NCBI RefSeq assembly: GCF_019218635.1
Contig: NZ_JAHUZB010000002.1
Coordinates: forward strand, 434,001 to 498,000
Direction of reading: 5' to 3'
Origin: Enterococcus alishanensis
GTDB lineage: Bacteria > Bacillota > Bacilli > Lactobacillales > Enterococcaceae
DNA length: 64,000 nt
In this document: positions 56,896 through 64,000 of the stretch, piece by piece
Layout: every line of letters starts with the position of its first letter
Numbering within the stretch: position 1 is the stretch's first letter
Made by a program: the position numbers and the translations under genes
The notes under the pieces: generated by a model
What the model saw: the letters and a program-made list of their open reading frames with translations, nothing else
Database searches by the model: none
What the model was told of the DNA's origin: nothing

Positions 56896-56936
56896 AGAGA
56901 CAACTACCGTTATATTTAGGGTAGTTGTCTCTTTTT
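56896..56936 (+). terminator. Second intrinsic terminator in the trp leader
   Basis: AGAGACAACTACC (56896-56908) pairs perfectly with GGTAGTTGTCTCT (56920-56932), then TTTTT. It lies between terminator 1 and the trpX ribosome site. Its loop and the top of its 5' arm (56907-56914) can pair with segment 4 of the attenuator (seven pairs around one bulge). Confidence 0.85.
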
Positions 56937-56966
56937 GCTTACATTAAAATATTAGGAGGAAATATT

Positions 56967-57980
56967 ATGAAAAACAAAGGGATTATTGGTTCAATTATCG
57001 CAATAGCAGTTATTTTAATCGGAGTATTCGCTTATCAAATGGGTAGCCGTCAAACCACATCAAGTGCCACAACAGATTCATCAGAATTACAAACAGTTGG
57101 AATTTTACAATTTATAAGTCATCCTTCTTTAGACCAAATTAAAGATGGCGTAGTAGATGGTCTGAAAGATGCTGGATATGTTGATGGTGAAAATATCAAA
57201 ATTGAATACTTAAATGGTCAAGGCGATCAAAGTAAATTAGATACCATGAGCCAACAATTAATCTCTAAGAATTCTGATGTTTTAGTTGGGGTAGCAACTC
57301 CGGCGGCTAAGGCTTTAGCTAATGCTACAAGTGATATTCCAGTAGTAATGGGTGCAATCTCAGATCCAGTTGGTTCTGGTTTGGTGAAGAGCCTAGAAGA
57401 ACCGGGCAATAACGTTACAGGATTGAATAATTTATCACCAGTCAACCAACAAATTGAATTAGCAAAAGAATTATTACCAGAAGCAAAAACGGTTGGGATG
57501 ATTTATTCTTCGTCTGAAGAAAACTCTTTAGCTCAAATTGCGAGAGCTGAGAAAAAAGCAGCTGATGAAGGTTACACTGTAAATAAATATGCGATTTCTT
57601 CAAGTAATGAAATTTCCCAAATTACACAACAAGCGGCTGGAGAAAATGATTTCTTATATATTCCACAAGATAATATTATCGCTAACGCATTTGATACATT
57701 GGTACAAGAAGCTGACAAGGCAAAAATTCCAGTCTTTGTATCTGTAGATAATATGGTGAAACAAGGCGGAGTAGCTACAGTGGGACAAAATCAATATCAA
57801 ATGGGTATCGAAACAGGAAAAATTGCGGCTGAAATGTTGGCTGGAGCAGATCCAGCTAAAACACCAGTGACGGTGATTGATACAGGCGATACAATTATTA
57901 ATGAAACAAAAGCAGCAGAACTTGGCATTACTATTCCAGATAATTTAAAAAACAAAGCAGAATTAGTTGAAGGAGACTAG
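56967..57980 (+). CDS. trpX: Tryptophan ABC transporter, substrate-binding protein TrpX
   Basis: A 337-residue extracytoplasmic solute receptor of the TrpX / YnfC (ABC_sub_bind) family. The N-terminus has one hydrophobic segment (about 5-24) with no lipobox cysteine, so it is a secreted or membrane-tethered receptor. VGILQFISHPSLDQIKDGV, VGVATPAAKALAN and PVVMGAISDPVGSGLV are family blocks. Tryptophan specificity rests on likeness to streptococcal TrpX and on the two-Trp leader. AGGAGG precedes ATG 56967; an upstream in-frame start lies inside terminator 2 and is rejected. Confidence 0.9.
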   Translation: MKNKGIIGSIIAIAVILIGVFAYQMGSRQTTSSATTDSSELQTVGILQFISHPSLDQIKDGVVDGLKDAGYVDGENIKIEYLNGQGDQSKLDTMSQQLISKNSDVLVGVATPAAKALANATSDIPVVMGAISDPVGSGLVKSLEEPGNNVTGLNNLSPVNQQIELAKELLPEAKTVGMIYSSSEENSLAQIARAEKKAADEGYTVNKYAISSSNEISQITQQAAGENDFLYIPQDNIIANAFDTLVQEADKAKIPVFVSVDNMVKQGGVATVGQNQYQMGIETGKIAAEMLAGADPAKTPVTVIDTGDTIINETKAAELGITIPDNLKNKAELVEGD

Positions 57981-57982
57981 CT

Positions 57983-58867
57983 ATGATAATTTCGTCAATT
58001 GGACAAGGATTTATTTGGGGGATTTTAGGATTAGGAATTTTTATGACTTATCGTATTCTAGGTTTTCCAGATATGACAACAGAGGGATCATTTCCACTAG
58101 GTGGCGCGATTTGCGTCACCGCCATTGTTAATGGTATTCATCCGTTTTTTGCAACAATCTTAGGAATCTTGGCTGGTATGTGTGCAGGATTTGTTACGGG
58201 GATGCTTTATACTAAAGGAAAAATTCCAGTAATTTTAGCAGGAATATTAGTTATGTCTGGTTTAAACTCAGTGATGTTGTTTGTCATGCAAACACCAAAT
58301 TTATCTTTGTTAAATCAGCCCAAACTACAAGACTTTTTTACTCAATTGAATCTACCAGATCACTTTGATATCGTGTTGATGGGATTAATTGCAGTTGGAA
58401 TTATTTTTACCTTATTATTACTATTCTTCTTCACTGATTTTGGTCAAGCATATATCGTCACAGGTGATAATGAGACAATGGCTCGTTCGATTGGTATTAA
58501 TACAAACGGCATGAAAGTAATTGGTTTAACCTTATCAAATGGTGTGATTGCACTGTCTGGAGCATTAATTGCTCAAAATGATGGTTACGCCGATATTGGA
58601 AAAGGAACAGGTGTGATTGTCATTGGTTTAGCGTCAATTATTATTGGAGAAGTAATCTTCGGCGAAGTTACTTTTGCAGAAAGATTAATAACGGTTATCT
58701 TGGGCAGTGTCATTTATCAATTATTAATTCTAGCAATTATTAAAGTTGGCTTAGATACGACTTATTTAAAAATCTTTTCGTCAATCATTTTAGCGATTTG
58801 TTTAATGATTCCAAGATTGAAAGAAGCATTGAACTTGAAAACAGGATTTGAAAAGGAGGCTAAGTGA
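57983..58867 (+). CDS. trpY: Tryptophan ABC transporter, permease TrpY
   Basis: A 294-residue integral membrane permease of the branched-chain-like (LivH) class with about eight or nine spans. It opens SSIGQGFIWGILGLGIFMTY and contains GFPDMTTEGSFPLGGAICV; DNETMARSIGINTNGMKVIG is the cytoplasmic coupling loop for the ATPase. It starts two bases after trpX and overlaps trpZ by one. Confidence 0.9.
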   Translation: MIISSIGQGFIWGILGLGIFMTYRILGFPDMTTEGSFPLGGAICVTAIVNGIHPFFATILGILAGMCAGFVTGMLYTKGKIPVILAGILVMSGLNSVMLFVMQTPNLSLLNQPKLQDFFTQLNLPDHFDIVLMGLIAVGIIFTLLLLFFFTDFGQAYIVTGDNETMARSIGINTNGMKVIGLTLSNGVIALSGALIAQNDGYADIGKGTGVIVIGLASIIIGEVIFGEVTFAERLITVILGSVIYQLLILAIIKVGLDTTYLKIFSSIILAICLMIPRLKEALNLKTGFEKEAK

Positions 58868-59640
58868 TGGAGGCATTAGAATTAAGACAAGCGAGCAAAA
58901 CAGTTAATAATGGATTAAATGAATCGCGCCCAATTTTACGTGGGGTTGACTTAACGATAAAAACAGGAGACTTCATCACTGTCTTAGGTGGTAACGGTGC
59001 TGGAAAAAGTACTTTATTTAATAGTATTTCCGGTAGCTTGCCTCTGGATTCGGGTACCGTAAAAATTATGGATCACGATATTACAAAATTACCTGAAGAA
59101 AAACGGGCAAAATATATTTCTCGTGTTTTTCAAGATCCTAAAATGGGAACTGCTCCGCGTCTAACGGTAACTGAGAATCTAGCATTGGCTGAAAAAAGAG
59201 GTCAAAAGCGACCACTAAAAACTCGTAAAATATCACAAAAGAAAGAATTTTATTATAATTTATGTGCACAAGTCGGTAATGGCTTAGAAAATCATTTGGA
59301 TACACCTACTGGATTTTTATCAGGCGGTCAAAGACAAGCGTTAAGTTTAATTATGGCTACTATCACAAAACCAGATTTATTACTTTTAGATGAACATACA
59401 GCCGCTTTAGATCCTAAGACAGCTCGACAGTTGATGACTTTAACAGATAAAATCATTAAAGAACAAAATCTGACTTGTCTAATGATTACTCATAAGATGG
59501 AAGACGCTATAAATTATGGTAATCGCATGATTGTGATGGAAAAAGGACAAATCATCAAGGATTTAAATGCATCTGAAAAGAGTCAATTAAGCTTGTCTGA
59601 TTTGTTTTTATTTTTTGAAGAAGATGAATTGGCGTTGTAA
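58867..59640 (+). CDS. trpZ: Tryptophan ABC transporter, ATPase TrpZ
   Basis: A 257-residue ABC ATPase. Walker A is GGNGAGKST, the signature FLSGGQRQALSL, Walker B LLLLDEHTAALDP, and the H-loop MITHKM. AAGGAGG (58854-58860) lies six bases before ATG 58867, which overlaps the trpY stop (TGATG). The aro leader promoter begins 47 bases after its stop, and I see no terminator between, so some read-through into the aro leader is possible. Confidence 0.92.
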   Translation: MEALELRQASKTVNNGLNESRPILRGVDLTIKTGDFITVLGGNGAGKSTLFNSISGSLPLDSGTVKIMDHDITKLPEEKRAKYISRVFQDPKMGTAPRLTVTENLALAEKRGQKRPLKTRKISQKKEFYYNLCAQVGNGLENHLDTPTGFLSGGQRQALSLIMATITKPDLLLLDEHTAALDPKTARQLMTLTDKIIKEQNLTCLMITHKMEDAINYGNRMIVMEKGQIIKDLNASEKSQLSLSDLFLFFEEDELAL

Positions 59641-59687
59641 AAATGGAAATACAATGAGAACTTTTTCAGAAAACTATAAAAAAACAA

Positions 59688-59716
59688 TTGACTTTTCTCA
59701 TATCGACACCTATACT
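59688..59716 (+). promoter_or_regulatory. aroC-tyrA-aroA-aroK promoter
   Basis: TTGACT (59688-59693) and TATACT (59711-59716) with a 17-base spacer; start expected near 59723. Confidence 0.85.
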
Positions 59717-59749
59717 AAGTCTAATCTTAACCAATTGGGAGCGAAAAAT

Positions 59750-59806
59750 ATGATTAATACTACTTTATCCCAACTGAATAATTTATACTTTAGCTATTTT
59801 AGATAG
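59750..59806 (+). CDS. Leader peptide of the aroC operon (Tyr/Phe codons)
   Basis: An 18-codon ORF, MINTTLSQLNNLYFSYFR, with ribosome site GGGAG (59737-59741) eight bases before ATG. Tyr-Phe stand at codons 13-14 and again at 16-17, the same places as the Trp codons in the trpXYZ leader. The stop TAG (59804-59806) directly abuts the first attenuator segment. Codons 6-8 (TTA TCC CAA) differ from the trp leader (TTA TCT CAA) by one synonymous change. A longer in-frame ORF from 59615 crosses the promoter and is not the real start. Confidence 0.85.
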   Translation: MINTTLSQLNNLYFSYFR

Positions 59807-59926
59807 TTTGTATTCATGTGATTCATGGGTACGGACGAAGCAATTGTTTGTATCTATGATGGCTAAGGAACTTGTGTATGAAGTCAAGCCACGTAGAGAA
59901 TCTATCTACTGTGGCTTTTTTATTTA
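59807..59926 (+). promoter_or_regulatory. Ribosome-mediated attenuator of the aroC operon with terminator 1
   Basis: The same five-segment plan as in trpXYZ. Segment 0 (59807-59818) with 1 (59824-59835): 12 bp with wobbles. Segment 1 with 2 (59847-59858): 12 bp. Segment 2 (59853-59864, TCTATGATGGCT) with 3 (59887-59897, AGCCACGTAGA): 11 bp around one bulged A, an antiterminator. Segment 3 with 4 (59905-59916): terminator with a T-rich tract to 59926. A ribosome at the leader stop hides segment 0 and should lead to termination; one paused at codons 13-17 should allow read-through. Confidence 0.8.
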
Positions 59927-59935
59927 TTCAAAAAG

Positions 59936-59965
59936 CTCATTGTAGATAGCTACAATGAGTTTTTT
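59936..59965 (+). terminator. Second intrinsic terminator in the aro leader
   Basis: CTCATTGTAG (59936-59945), ATAG loop, CTACAATGAG (59950-59959), then TTTTTT. It lies just before the aroC ribosome site, as in the trp leader. GTAGATAG (59942-59949) in its arm and loop is perfectly complementary to CTATCTAC (59902-59909) in segment 4. Confidence 0.87.
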
Positions 59966-59988
59966 AATTTTAGAAAAGAGGAAAAAAG

Positions 59989-61152
59989 ATGCGCTATTTA
60001 ACAGCAGGAGAATCCCACGGACCAAAACTTACTACAATTATTGAAGGTATTCCAGCCGGATTAACGGTTTCAGTTGATCAAATTAACCAGGAATTGACAC
60101 GTCGCCAAGGCGGTTATGGTCGAGGCGGTCGTATGAAAATAGAAACCGATCAAGTAGAAATTACTGCCGGTATTCGACATGGAAAAACATTAGGTTCACC
60201 AATTGCTATGACAATTGAAAACAAGGATTGGAAAAATTGGACAAAAGTCATGTCAGTAACGCCAGTTGAGGATAAAATCGCTAGTCAAAGAAGAGTTGCA
60301 AAACCGCGTCCTGGACATGCAGATTTAGTGGGTGGAATGAAATATCAACACCGTGACTTGCGAAATGTTTTAGAACGTTCCTCAGCAAGAGAAACAGCTG
60401 TACGGGTGGCAATTGGGGCATTAGCCAAACAACTTTTAGCCAGCTTAGAGATTGAAGTAGCGAGCCATGTTGCAGTCTTAGGAGGCATTAAAGCAACGGT
60501 TCCAGAAGTTATCAGTGTAGCAGAAATTAAAGCTAAAGCTGCAGCTTCTGAAGTTCGAACGGTTGATCCGACGGTCGATGAAGCAATGAAAAAATTAATT
60601 GATGAAACCAAAAAAGCGGGAGATACTCTAGGCGGTGTCGTCGAAGTACGAATCGAAAATGTTCCTGCTGGATTAGGTAGTTATGTGCAATGGGATAAAA
60701 AATTAGATGGTAAATTGGCACAAGCGATGTTAAGTATTAACGCCTTTAAAGGAGTAGAATTTGGTATTGGATTTGATGCTAGTATGAAACCGGGTTCCGA
60801 AGTAATGGATGAAATTACCTGGAATGATACTGGTTTTCATCGGACAACCAATCATTTGGGTGGTTTTGAAGGTGGTATGACTAATGGCGAACAAATTATC
60901 GTTCGAGGAGTAAAAAAACCGATTCCTACTTTATACAAACCATTGATGAGCGTTGATATTGATTCGAAAGAACCATTTAAAGCCAGCGTAGAACGTTCTG
61001 ATAGTACAGCAGTTCCTGCTGCCGCAGTTGTAGCTGAAAATGTGATGGCAACGGTGATTGCAAATGAATTATTGGAAAAATTTTCTTCCGATACTATGGA
61101 GGAATTGCAAATAGCAGTGAAAGAATATCGGGAAAGACTGCTAAAATTTTAG
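59989..61152 (+). CDS. aroC: Chorismate synthase
   Basis: A 387-residue FMN-dependent enzyme, last step to chorismate. [49 protein letters not shown] and the [13 protein letters not shown] signature are all present, with the basic FMN/EPSP site. AGAGG precedes ATG 59989. It is the first gene after the Tyr/Phe leader. Confidence 0.97.
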   Translation: MRYLTAGESHGPKLTTIIEGIPAGLTVSVDQINQELTRRQGGYGRGGRMKIETDQVEITAGIRHGKTLGSPIAMTIENKDWKNWTKVMSVTPVEDKIASQRRVAKPRPGHADLVGGMKYQHRDLRNVLERSSARETAVRVAIGALAKQLLASLEIEVASHVAVLGGIKATVPEVISVAEIKAKAAASEVRTVDPTVDEAMKKLIDETKKAGDTLGGVVEVRIENVPAGLGSYVQWDKKLDGKLAQAMLSINAFKGVEFGIGFDASMKPGSEVMDEITWNDTGFHRTTNHLGGFEGGMTNGEQIIVRGVKKPIPTLYKPLMSVDIDSKEPFKASVERSDSTAVPAAAVVAENVMATVIANELLEKFSSDTMEELQIAVKEYRERLLKF

Positions 61153-61165
61153 TGAGGTAAAATAA

Positions 61166-62230
61166 ATGAAGGTTTTAATTGTAGGTTTAGGATTAATTGG
61201 CGCCTCCTTAGCTAAAGCGATCAAAAGACCGAATATGACGATATACGGTTGGGATCATTTAGCTGAGAGTAGAGATTTTGCAAAAACTCACGGGATAGTT
61301 GATGACTTATCCGATGACTTTGGTGAGATGGATATAATTATTTTATCAGTACCGATTCAGACGACTTTAGAATATTTAAAAAAATTAGCTAAAATTGAAT
61401 TAAAAGATTCAGTGATTGTGACTGATACAGGAAGTACGAAAGAAAAAATATTCCAGCTTGCAGAAGATTTGCCCTTCACATTTATAGGTGGACACCCTAT
61501 GGCAGGATCACACAAATCGGGCGTCAAGGCAGTTAATCAAAATTTATTTGAAGAAGCTTATTATATCTTGACTCCTAAAGTTGAGGATCAATCAGTTAAC
61601 GTATTGCAGGAAATTTTGACGCCAACGAGAGCAAAAATAATTATCACTGACCCAGCAAGTCATGATGAAATCGTGGCAGTACTAAGCCATTTGCCTCATA
61701 TTGTAGCTGCAGGATTAGTTAAAATGAGCGATCAATTAGCTGAAGACTATCCTCGAGCATCACAATTGGCAGCTGGTGGGTTTCGTGATATCACTCGTAT
61801 TGCCTCTTCTGATCCAAGAATGTGGACAGATATCTTATTAACAAATCGTCAAACATTGCTGACATTATTAAAAAAATGGCAAGATGAAATCGAGAAAATT
61901 CAGCAATATTTGGTTGAAGAAGATCAAAAAGCGATATATGATTTTTTTAATCAAGCAAAATATTCGAGAGACCGTTTACCACATAAGAAACAAGGAGCTA
62001 TACCGGCTTTTTATGATTTATATGTCGATATTCCAGATATTGCTGGAGCAATTGCGCAAATTACAACCATTATTAGTACAGCAGGAATTTCGATTACCAA
62101 TTTGAAAATCCAAGAAACTAGAGAAGATATTTATGGTGTCTTGGAATTATCATTTAAAAATCAAGTAGATTTACTTCAAGGACAAAAATTAATTGCAGCG
62201 GAAAACTTTTGCTGTCGGGTGAGGAGTTAA
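61166..62230 (+). CDS. tyrA: Prephenate dehydrogenase with ACT domain
   Basis: A 354-residue NAD enzyme oxidising prephenate to 4-hydroxyphenylpyruvate for tyrosine. The Rossmann motif is VGLGLIGASLAKAI; GGHPMAGSHKSGV and the catalytic His region VLSHLPHIVAAGL follow. The C-terminal ACT domain (about 285-354, DIPDIAGAIAQITTIIS...) is a likely tyrosine feedback site. Start is 13 bases after aroC with GAGGT upstream. Confidence 0.95.
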   Translation: MKVLIVGLGLIGASLAKAIKRPNMTIYGWDHLAESRDFAKTHGIVDDLSDDFGEMDIIILSVPIQTTLEYLKKLAKIELKDSVIVTDTGSTKEKIFQLAEDLPFTFIGGHPMAGSHKSGVKAVNQNLFEEAYYILTPKVEDQSVNVLQEILTPTRAKIIITDPASHDEIVAVLSHLPHIVAAGLVKMSDQLAEDYPRASQLAAGGFRDITRIASSDPRMWTDILLTNRQTLLTLLKKWQDEIEKIQQYLVEEDQKAIYDFFNQAKYSRDRLPHKKQGAIPAFYDLYVDIPDIAGAIAQITTIISTAGISITNLKIQETREDIYGVLELSFKNQVDLLQGQKLIAAENFCCRVRS

Positions 62231-62233
62231 CAA

Positions 62234-63514
62234 ATGAAATTATTACAAGCGGATCGTTTAATAGGAGAGTTAATGGTACCACCAGATAAGTCAATTTCTC
62301 ATCGCAGTATTATGTTTGGTGCCATTAGCCAAGGAACAACGACAGTTCATAATTTTTTAACAGCTGAAGATTGCTTAAGTACGATTGATGTTTTTAAAGC
62401 ATTAGGGGTAACCATTCAGAGAAAAGGTAGTGTAGTGACAGTTATTGGTTCTGGAATTGATGGCTTAGAACAACCTCATCAGGAATTAAACGCTGGAAAT
62501 TCAGGAACGACTCTCCGTCTAAGTTTGGGTATTTTAGCTGCTTGTGGTTTTACATCAAAGATTGCAGGAGATCATTCTTTAAATAAACGTCCTATGGAAC
62601 GAGTGATGTCTCCTTTAAGACAAATGGGGGCAAATATTAATGGGGAAAATCAGACTGGTTTGCCACCTATTACCATAACAGGCGGTAAATTAAAACCGAT
62701 TGAATATATTATGCCTGTAGCAAGTGCCCAAGTGAAGTCAGCAATCTTATTTGCTGCACTGCAAACTGATGGTGAAACAACTATTATAGAGAAAGAAAAA
62801 TCACGAAATCATACAGAAGAAATGATTGAACAATTTGGTGGAACAATAAAAGTTCAAGATAAAGTAATCAAAATAACAGGGAAACAAAAATTAGTTGGTC
62901 AAGAAATAACGGTGCCTGGTGATATTTCATCGGCTGCATTTTTCATTGTGGCAGGTCTAATTTTAAACAATAGTCAAATTACTTTGAAACAAGTGGGAAT
63001 TAATCCGACACGTACCGGAATCATCGATGTACTAAAACAAATGGGTGGATCTATCACTTTTAGTCAAATGGATAAAAAAAATCAAGCGGCAGATTTAAAA
63101 GTCTCTACTAGCAAATTAAAAGCAGTTCAAGTAAAAGGTGAAATTATACCCCGCTTAATTGACGAATTACCAATTATTGCTTTGGCAGCTACTCAAGCTG
63201 AAGGAACAACCGTTATTTCTGATGCTGCTGAACTAAAAGTGAAGGAAACCAATCGGATTGATGTTACTGCTTCTGAACTAAATAAACTCGGTGCCAATAT
63301 TGAAACCACAGAAGATGGGTTAATTGTCTACGGTCCGACCAAACTACATGGCGGAAAAGTTAGTAGTCATGGCGACCATCGAATTGGCATGATGTTACAA
63401 ATTGCAGCATTACTTACAGAAGAAGTAGTCGAACTTGAAAATCCTGAAGCAATAAATATTTCTTATCCAACATTTTTTGATGATTTAGCGGAACTAAAGG
63501 AGGAAGAACAATGA
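62234..63514 (+). CDS. aroA: 3-phosphoshikimate 1-carboxyvinyltransferase (EPSP synthase)
   Basis: A 426-residue enzyme joining PEP and shikimate-3-phosphate. [48 protein letters not shown] and [14 protein letters not shown] are present. The loop [12 protein letters not shown] has Leu where class I enzymes usually have Met, as in many class II (Gram-positive) forms. It starts three bases after tyrA and its stop overlaps aroK by four. Confidence 0.96.
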   Translation: MKLLQADRLIGELMVPPDKSISHRSIMFGAISQGTTTVHNFLTAEDCLSTIDVFKALGVTIQRKGSVVTVIGSGIDGLEQPHQELNAGNSGTTLRLSLGILAACGFTSKIAGDHSLNKRPMERVMSPLRQMGANINGENQTGLPPITITGGKLKPIEYIMPVASAQVKSAILFAALQTDGETTIIEKEKSRNHTEEMIEQFGGTIKVQDKVIKITGKQKLVGQEITVPGDISSAAFFIVAGLILNNSQITLKQVGINPTRTGIIDVLKQMGGSITFSQMDKKNQAADLKVSTSKLKAVQVKGEIIPRLIDELPIIALAATQAEGTTVISDAAELKVKETNRIDVTASELNKLGANIETTEDGLIVYGPTKLHGGKVSSHGDHRIGMMLQIAALLTEEVVELENPEAINISYPTFFDDLAELKEEEQ

Positions 63515-64000
63515 GCGCAATTATTTTAATCGGATTTATGGGTGCAGGTAAAACAACTATTAGTAAAGAATTGGGAAAAACAACAAACGCGCAAGTTGTT
63601 GATATGGACGATGTGTTAGTGGAAAGAATTGGTCAACCAATTGCTGATTTTTTTGAAGAACATGGCGAACCGGCCTTTAGAAATCATGAAACAGATTTAT
63701 TAAAAGAAGCAATTACTAAAAATTCAATTATTGCCACTGGTGGCGGTGTTATTTTACAAAAAGAAAACCAAAAAGTTTTGGTAGATAAAAAGGTTATCTA
63801 TTTAAAAGCAAATGCGGATGTGCTAGTTGAAAGAATCCGAAATGACAAAACGAATATTCGACCAAATGCCATGAATAAAAATGATGGTGAAATTAAAAAA
63901 TTGTATTTCAGTCGGGAAAAGTTATATGAAAAATTGGCTAAATTTACTATTGATACATCTGAAAAAACACCACAAGAAATTGTGGCTGAAATTCTTAATC
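63511..64000 (+). CDS. aroK: Shikimate kinase (partial, cut by window end)
   Basis: The first 163 residues of a kinase phosphorylating shikimate. The P-loop is [31 protein letters not shown] binds shikimate (Asp), EPAFRNHE and ATGGGVIL complete the site, and the LID region includes NIRPN. AAGGAGG inside aroA precedes ATG 63511, which overlaps the aroA stop (ATGA). The family is about 165-175 residues, so only a few codons are missing. Confidence 0.96.
   Translation, partial: MSAIILIGFMGAGKTTISKELGKTTNAQVVDMDDVLVERIGQPIADFFEEHGEPAFRNHETDLLKEAITKNSIIATGGGVILQKENQKVLVDKKVIYLKANADVLVERIRNDKTNIRPNAMNKNDGEIKKLYFSREKLYEKLAKFTIDTSEKTPQEIVAEILN

Noticed and set aside
56700-56966. T-box before trpXYZ
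   Set aside because: No AAGGTGGTACCGCG-like core is present between the promoter and trpX; the leader-peptide model explains the structures better. The same holds for aroC.
59615-59806. A 63-codon open frame ending with the aro leader peptide
   Set aside because: It starts inside trpZ in another frame and crosses the aro promoter; only the last 18 codons follow a ribosome site and the expected transcription start.

Overview
This 64 kb window is chromosomal DNA from a low-GC Gram-positive bacterium of the order Lactobacillales, most likely Enterococcaceae (Enterococcus, Vagococcus, Tetragenococcus or a relative). The grounds are the strong AGGAGG ribosome sites, frequent TTG/GTG starts, class B RNase P RNA, an EbsA-family protein, a Nox that reads like the enterococcal water-forming NADH oxidase, and the lexA / ynzC / tkt, recU-pbp1A / ypsA-gpsB-rnpB and pyrR-pyrE blocks. 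Genus assignment is inference. I see no insertion sequence, prophage, CRISPR array, rRNA or tRNA; the region is core chromosome.

Layout. 0-9 kb: tail of a probable dehydrogenase, a LapA-like protein, recJ, apt, a small membrane protein under two LexA boxes, lexA, ynzC, tkt, a secreted glucosaminidase with LysM, and a PerR-type regulator. 9-14 kb: ald-tdcB/ilvA, nox, dnaD-nth. 14-19 kb: recU-pbp1A (minus strand), ypsA, gpsB, rnpB. 19-30.6 kb: rRNA methyltransferase, HD hydrolase, VanZ-RDD protein, DEAD-box helicase, GNAT, an FGE-like protein, alaS behind an Ala T-box, cls, RNase HI, ebsA, csp. 30.7-39.8 kb: fhs, aroD, argCJBD behind a strong promoter and ARG box, a probable HEPN-CBS protein, lspA, rluD. 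39.8-51.4 kb: the full UMP operon pyrR-pyrP-pyrB-pyrC-carA-carB-pyrK-pyrD-pyrF-pyrE behind one PyrR attenuator. 51.5-56.6 kb: AI-2E protein, rqcH, pckA, an unknown anchored protein. 56.6-64 kb: trpXYZ tryptophan transporter, then aroC-tyrA-aroA-aroK (cut by the window end).

The most interesting signal is the regulation of the last block. Both trpXYZ and aroC-tyrA-aroA-aroK are preceded by a near-consensus promoter, an 18-codon leader ORF, and a chain of mutually exclusive RNA pairings ending in an intrinsic terminator. The trp leader has Trp at codons 13 and 16; the aro leader has Tyr-Phe at 13-14 and 16-17. The peptides share Leu-Ser-Gln at 6-8, Asn at 11 and Arg at 18, and segment 2 is nearly identical in the two RNAs, while the pairing partners differ in sequence but keep complementarity. 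This looks like one ribosome-mediated attenuator that has been duplicated and retuned, in a group where T-boxes usually do this job. Both leaders also carry a second intrinsic terminator just before the structural gene.

Metabolically, aroD, aroC, aroA and aroK feed chorismate, tyrA draws tyrosine from it, and trpXYZ imports tryptophan, so transport and synthesis of aromatic amino acids are sensed by sister leaders. carAB supplies carbamoyl phosphate for UMP; argCJBD makes ornithine from glutamate, but no argF/G/H is present here.
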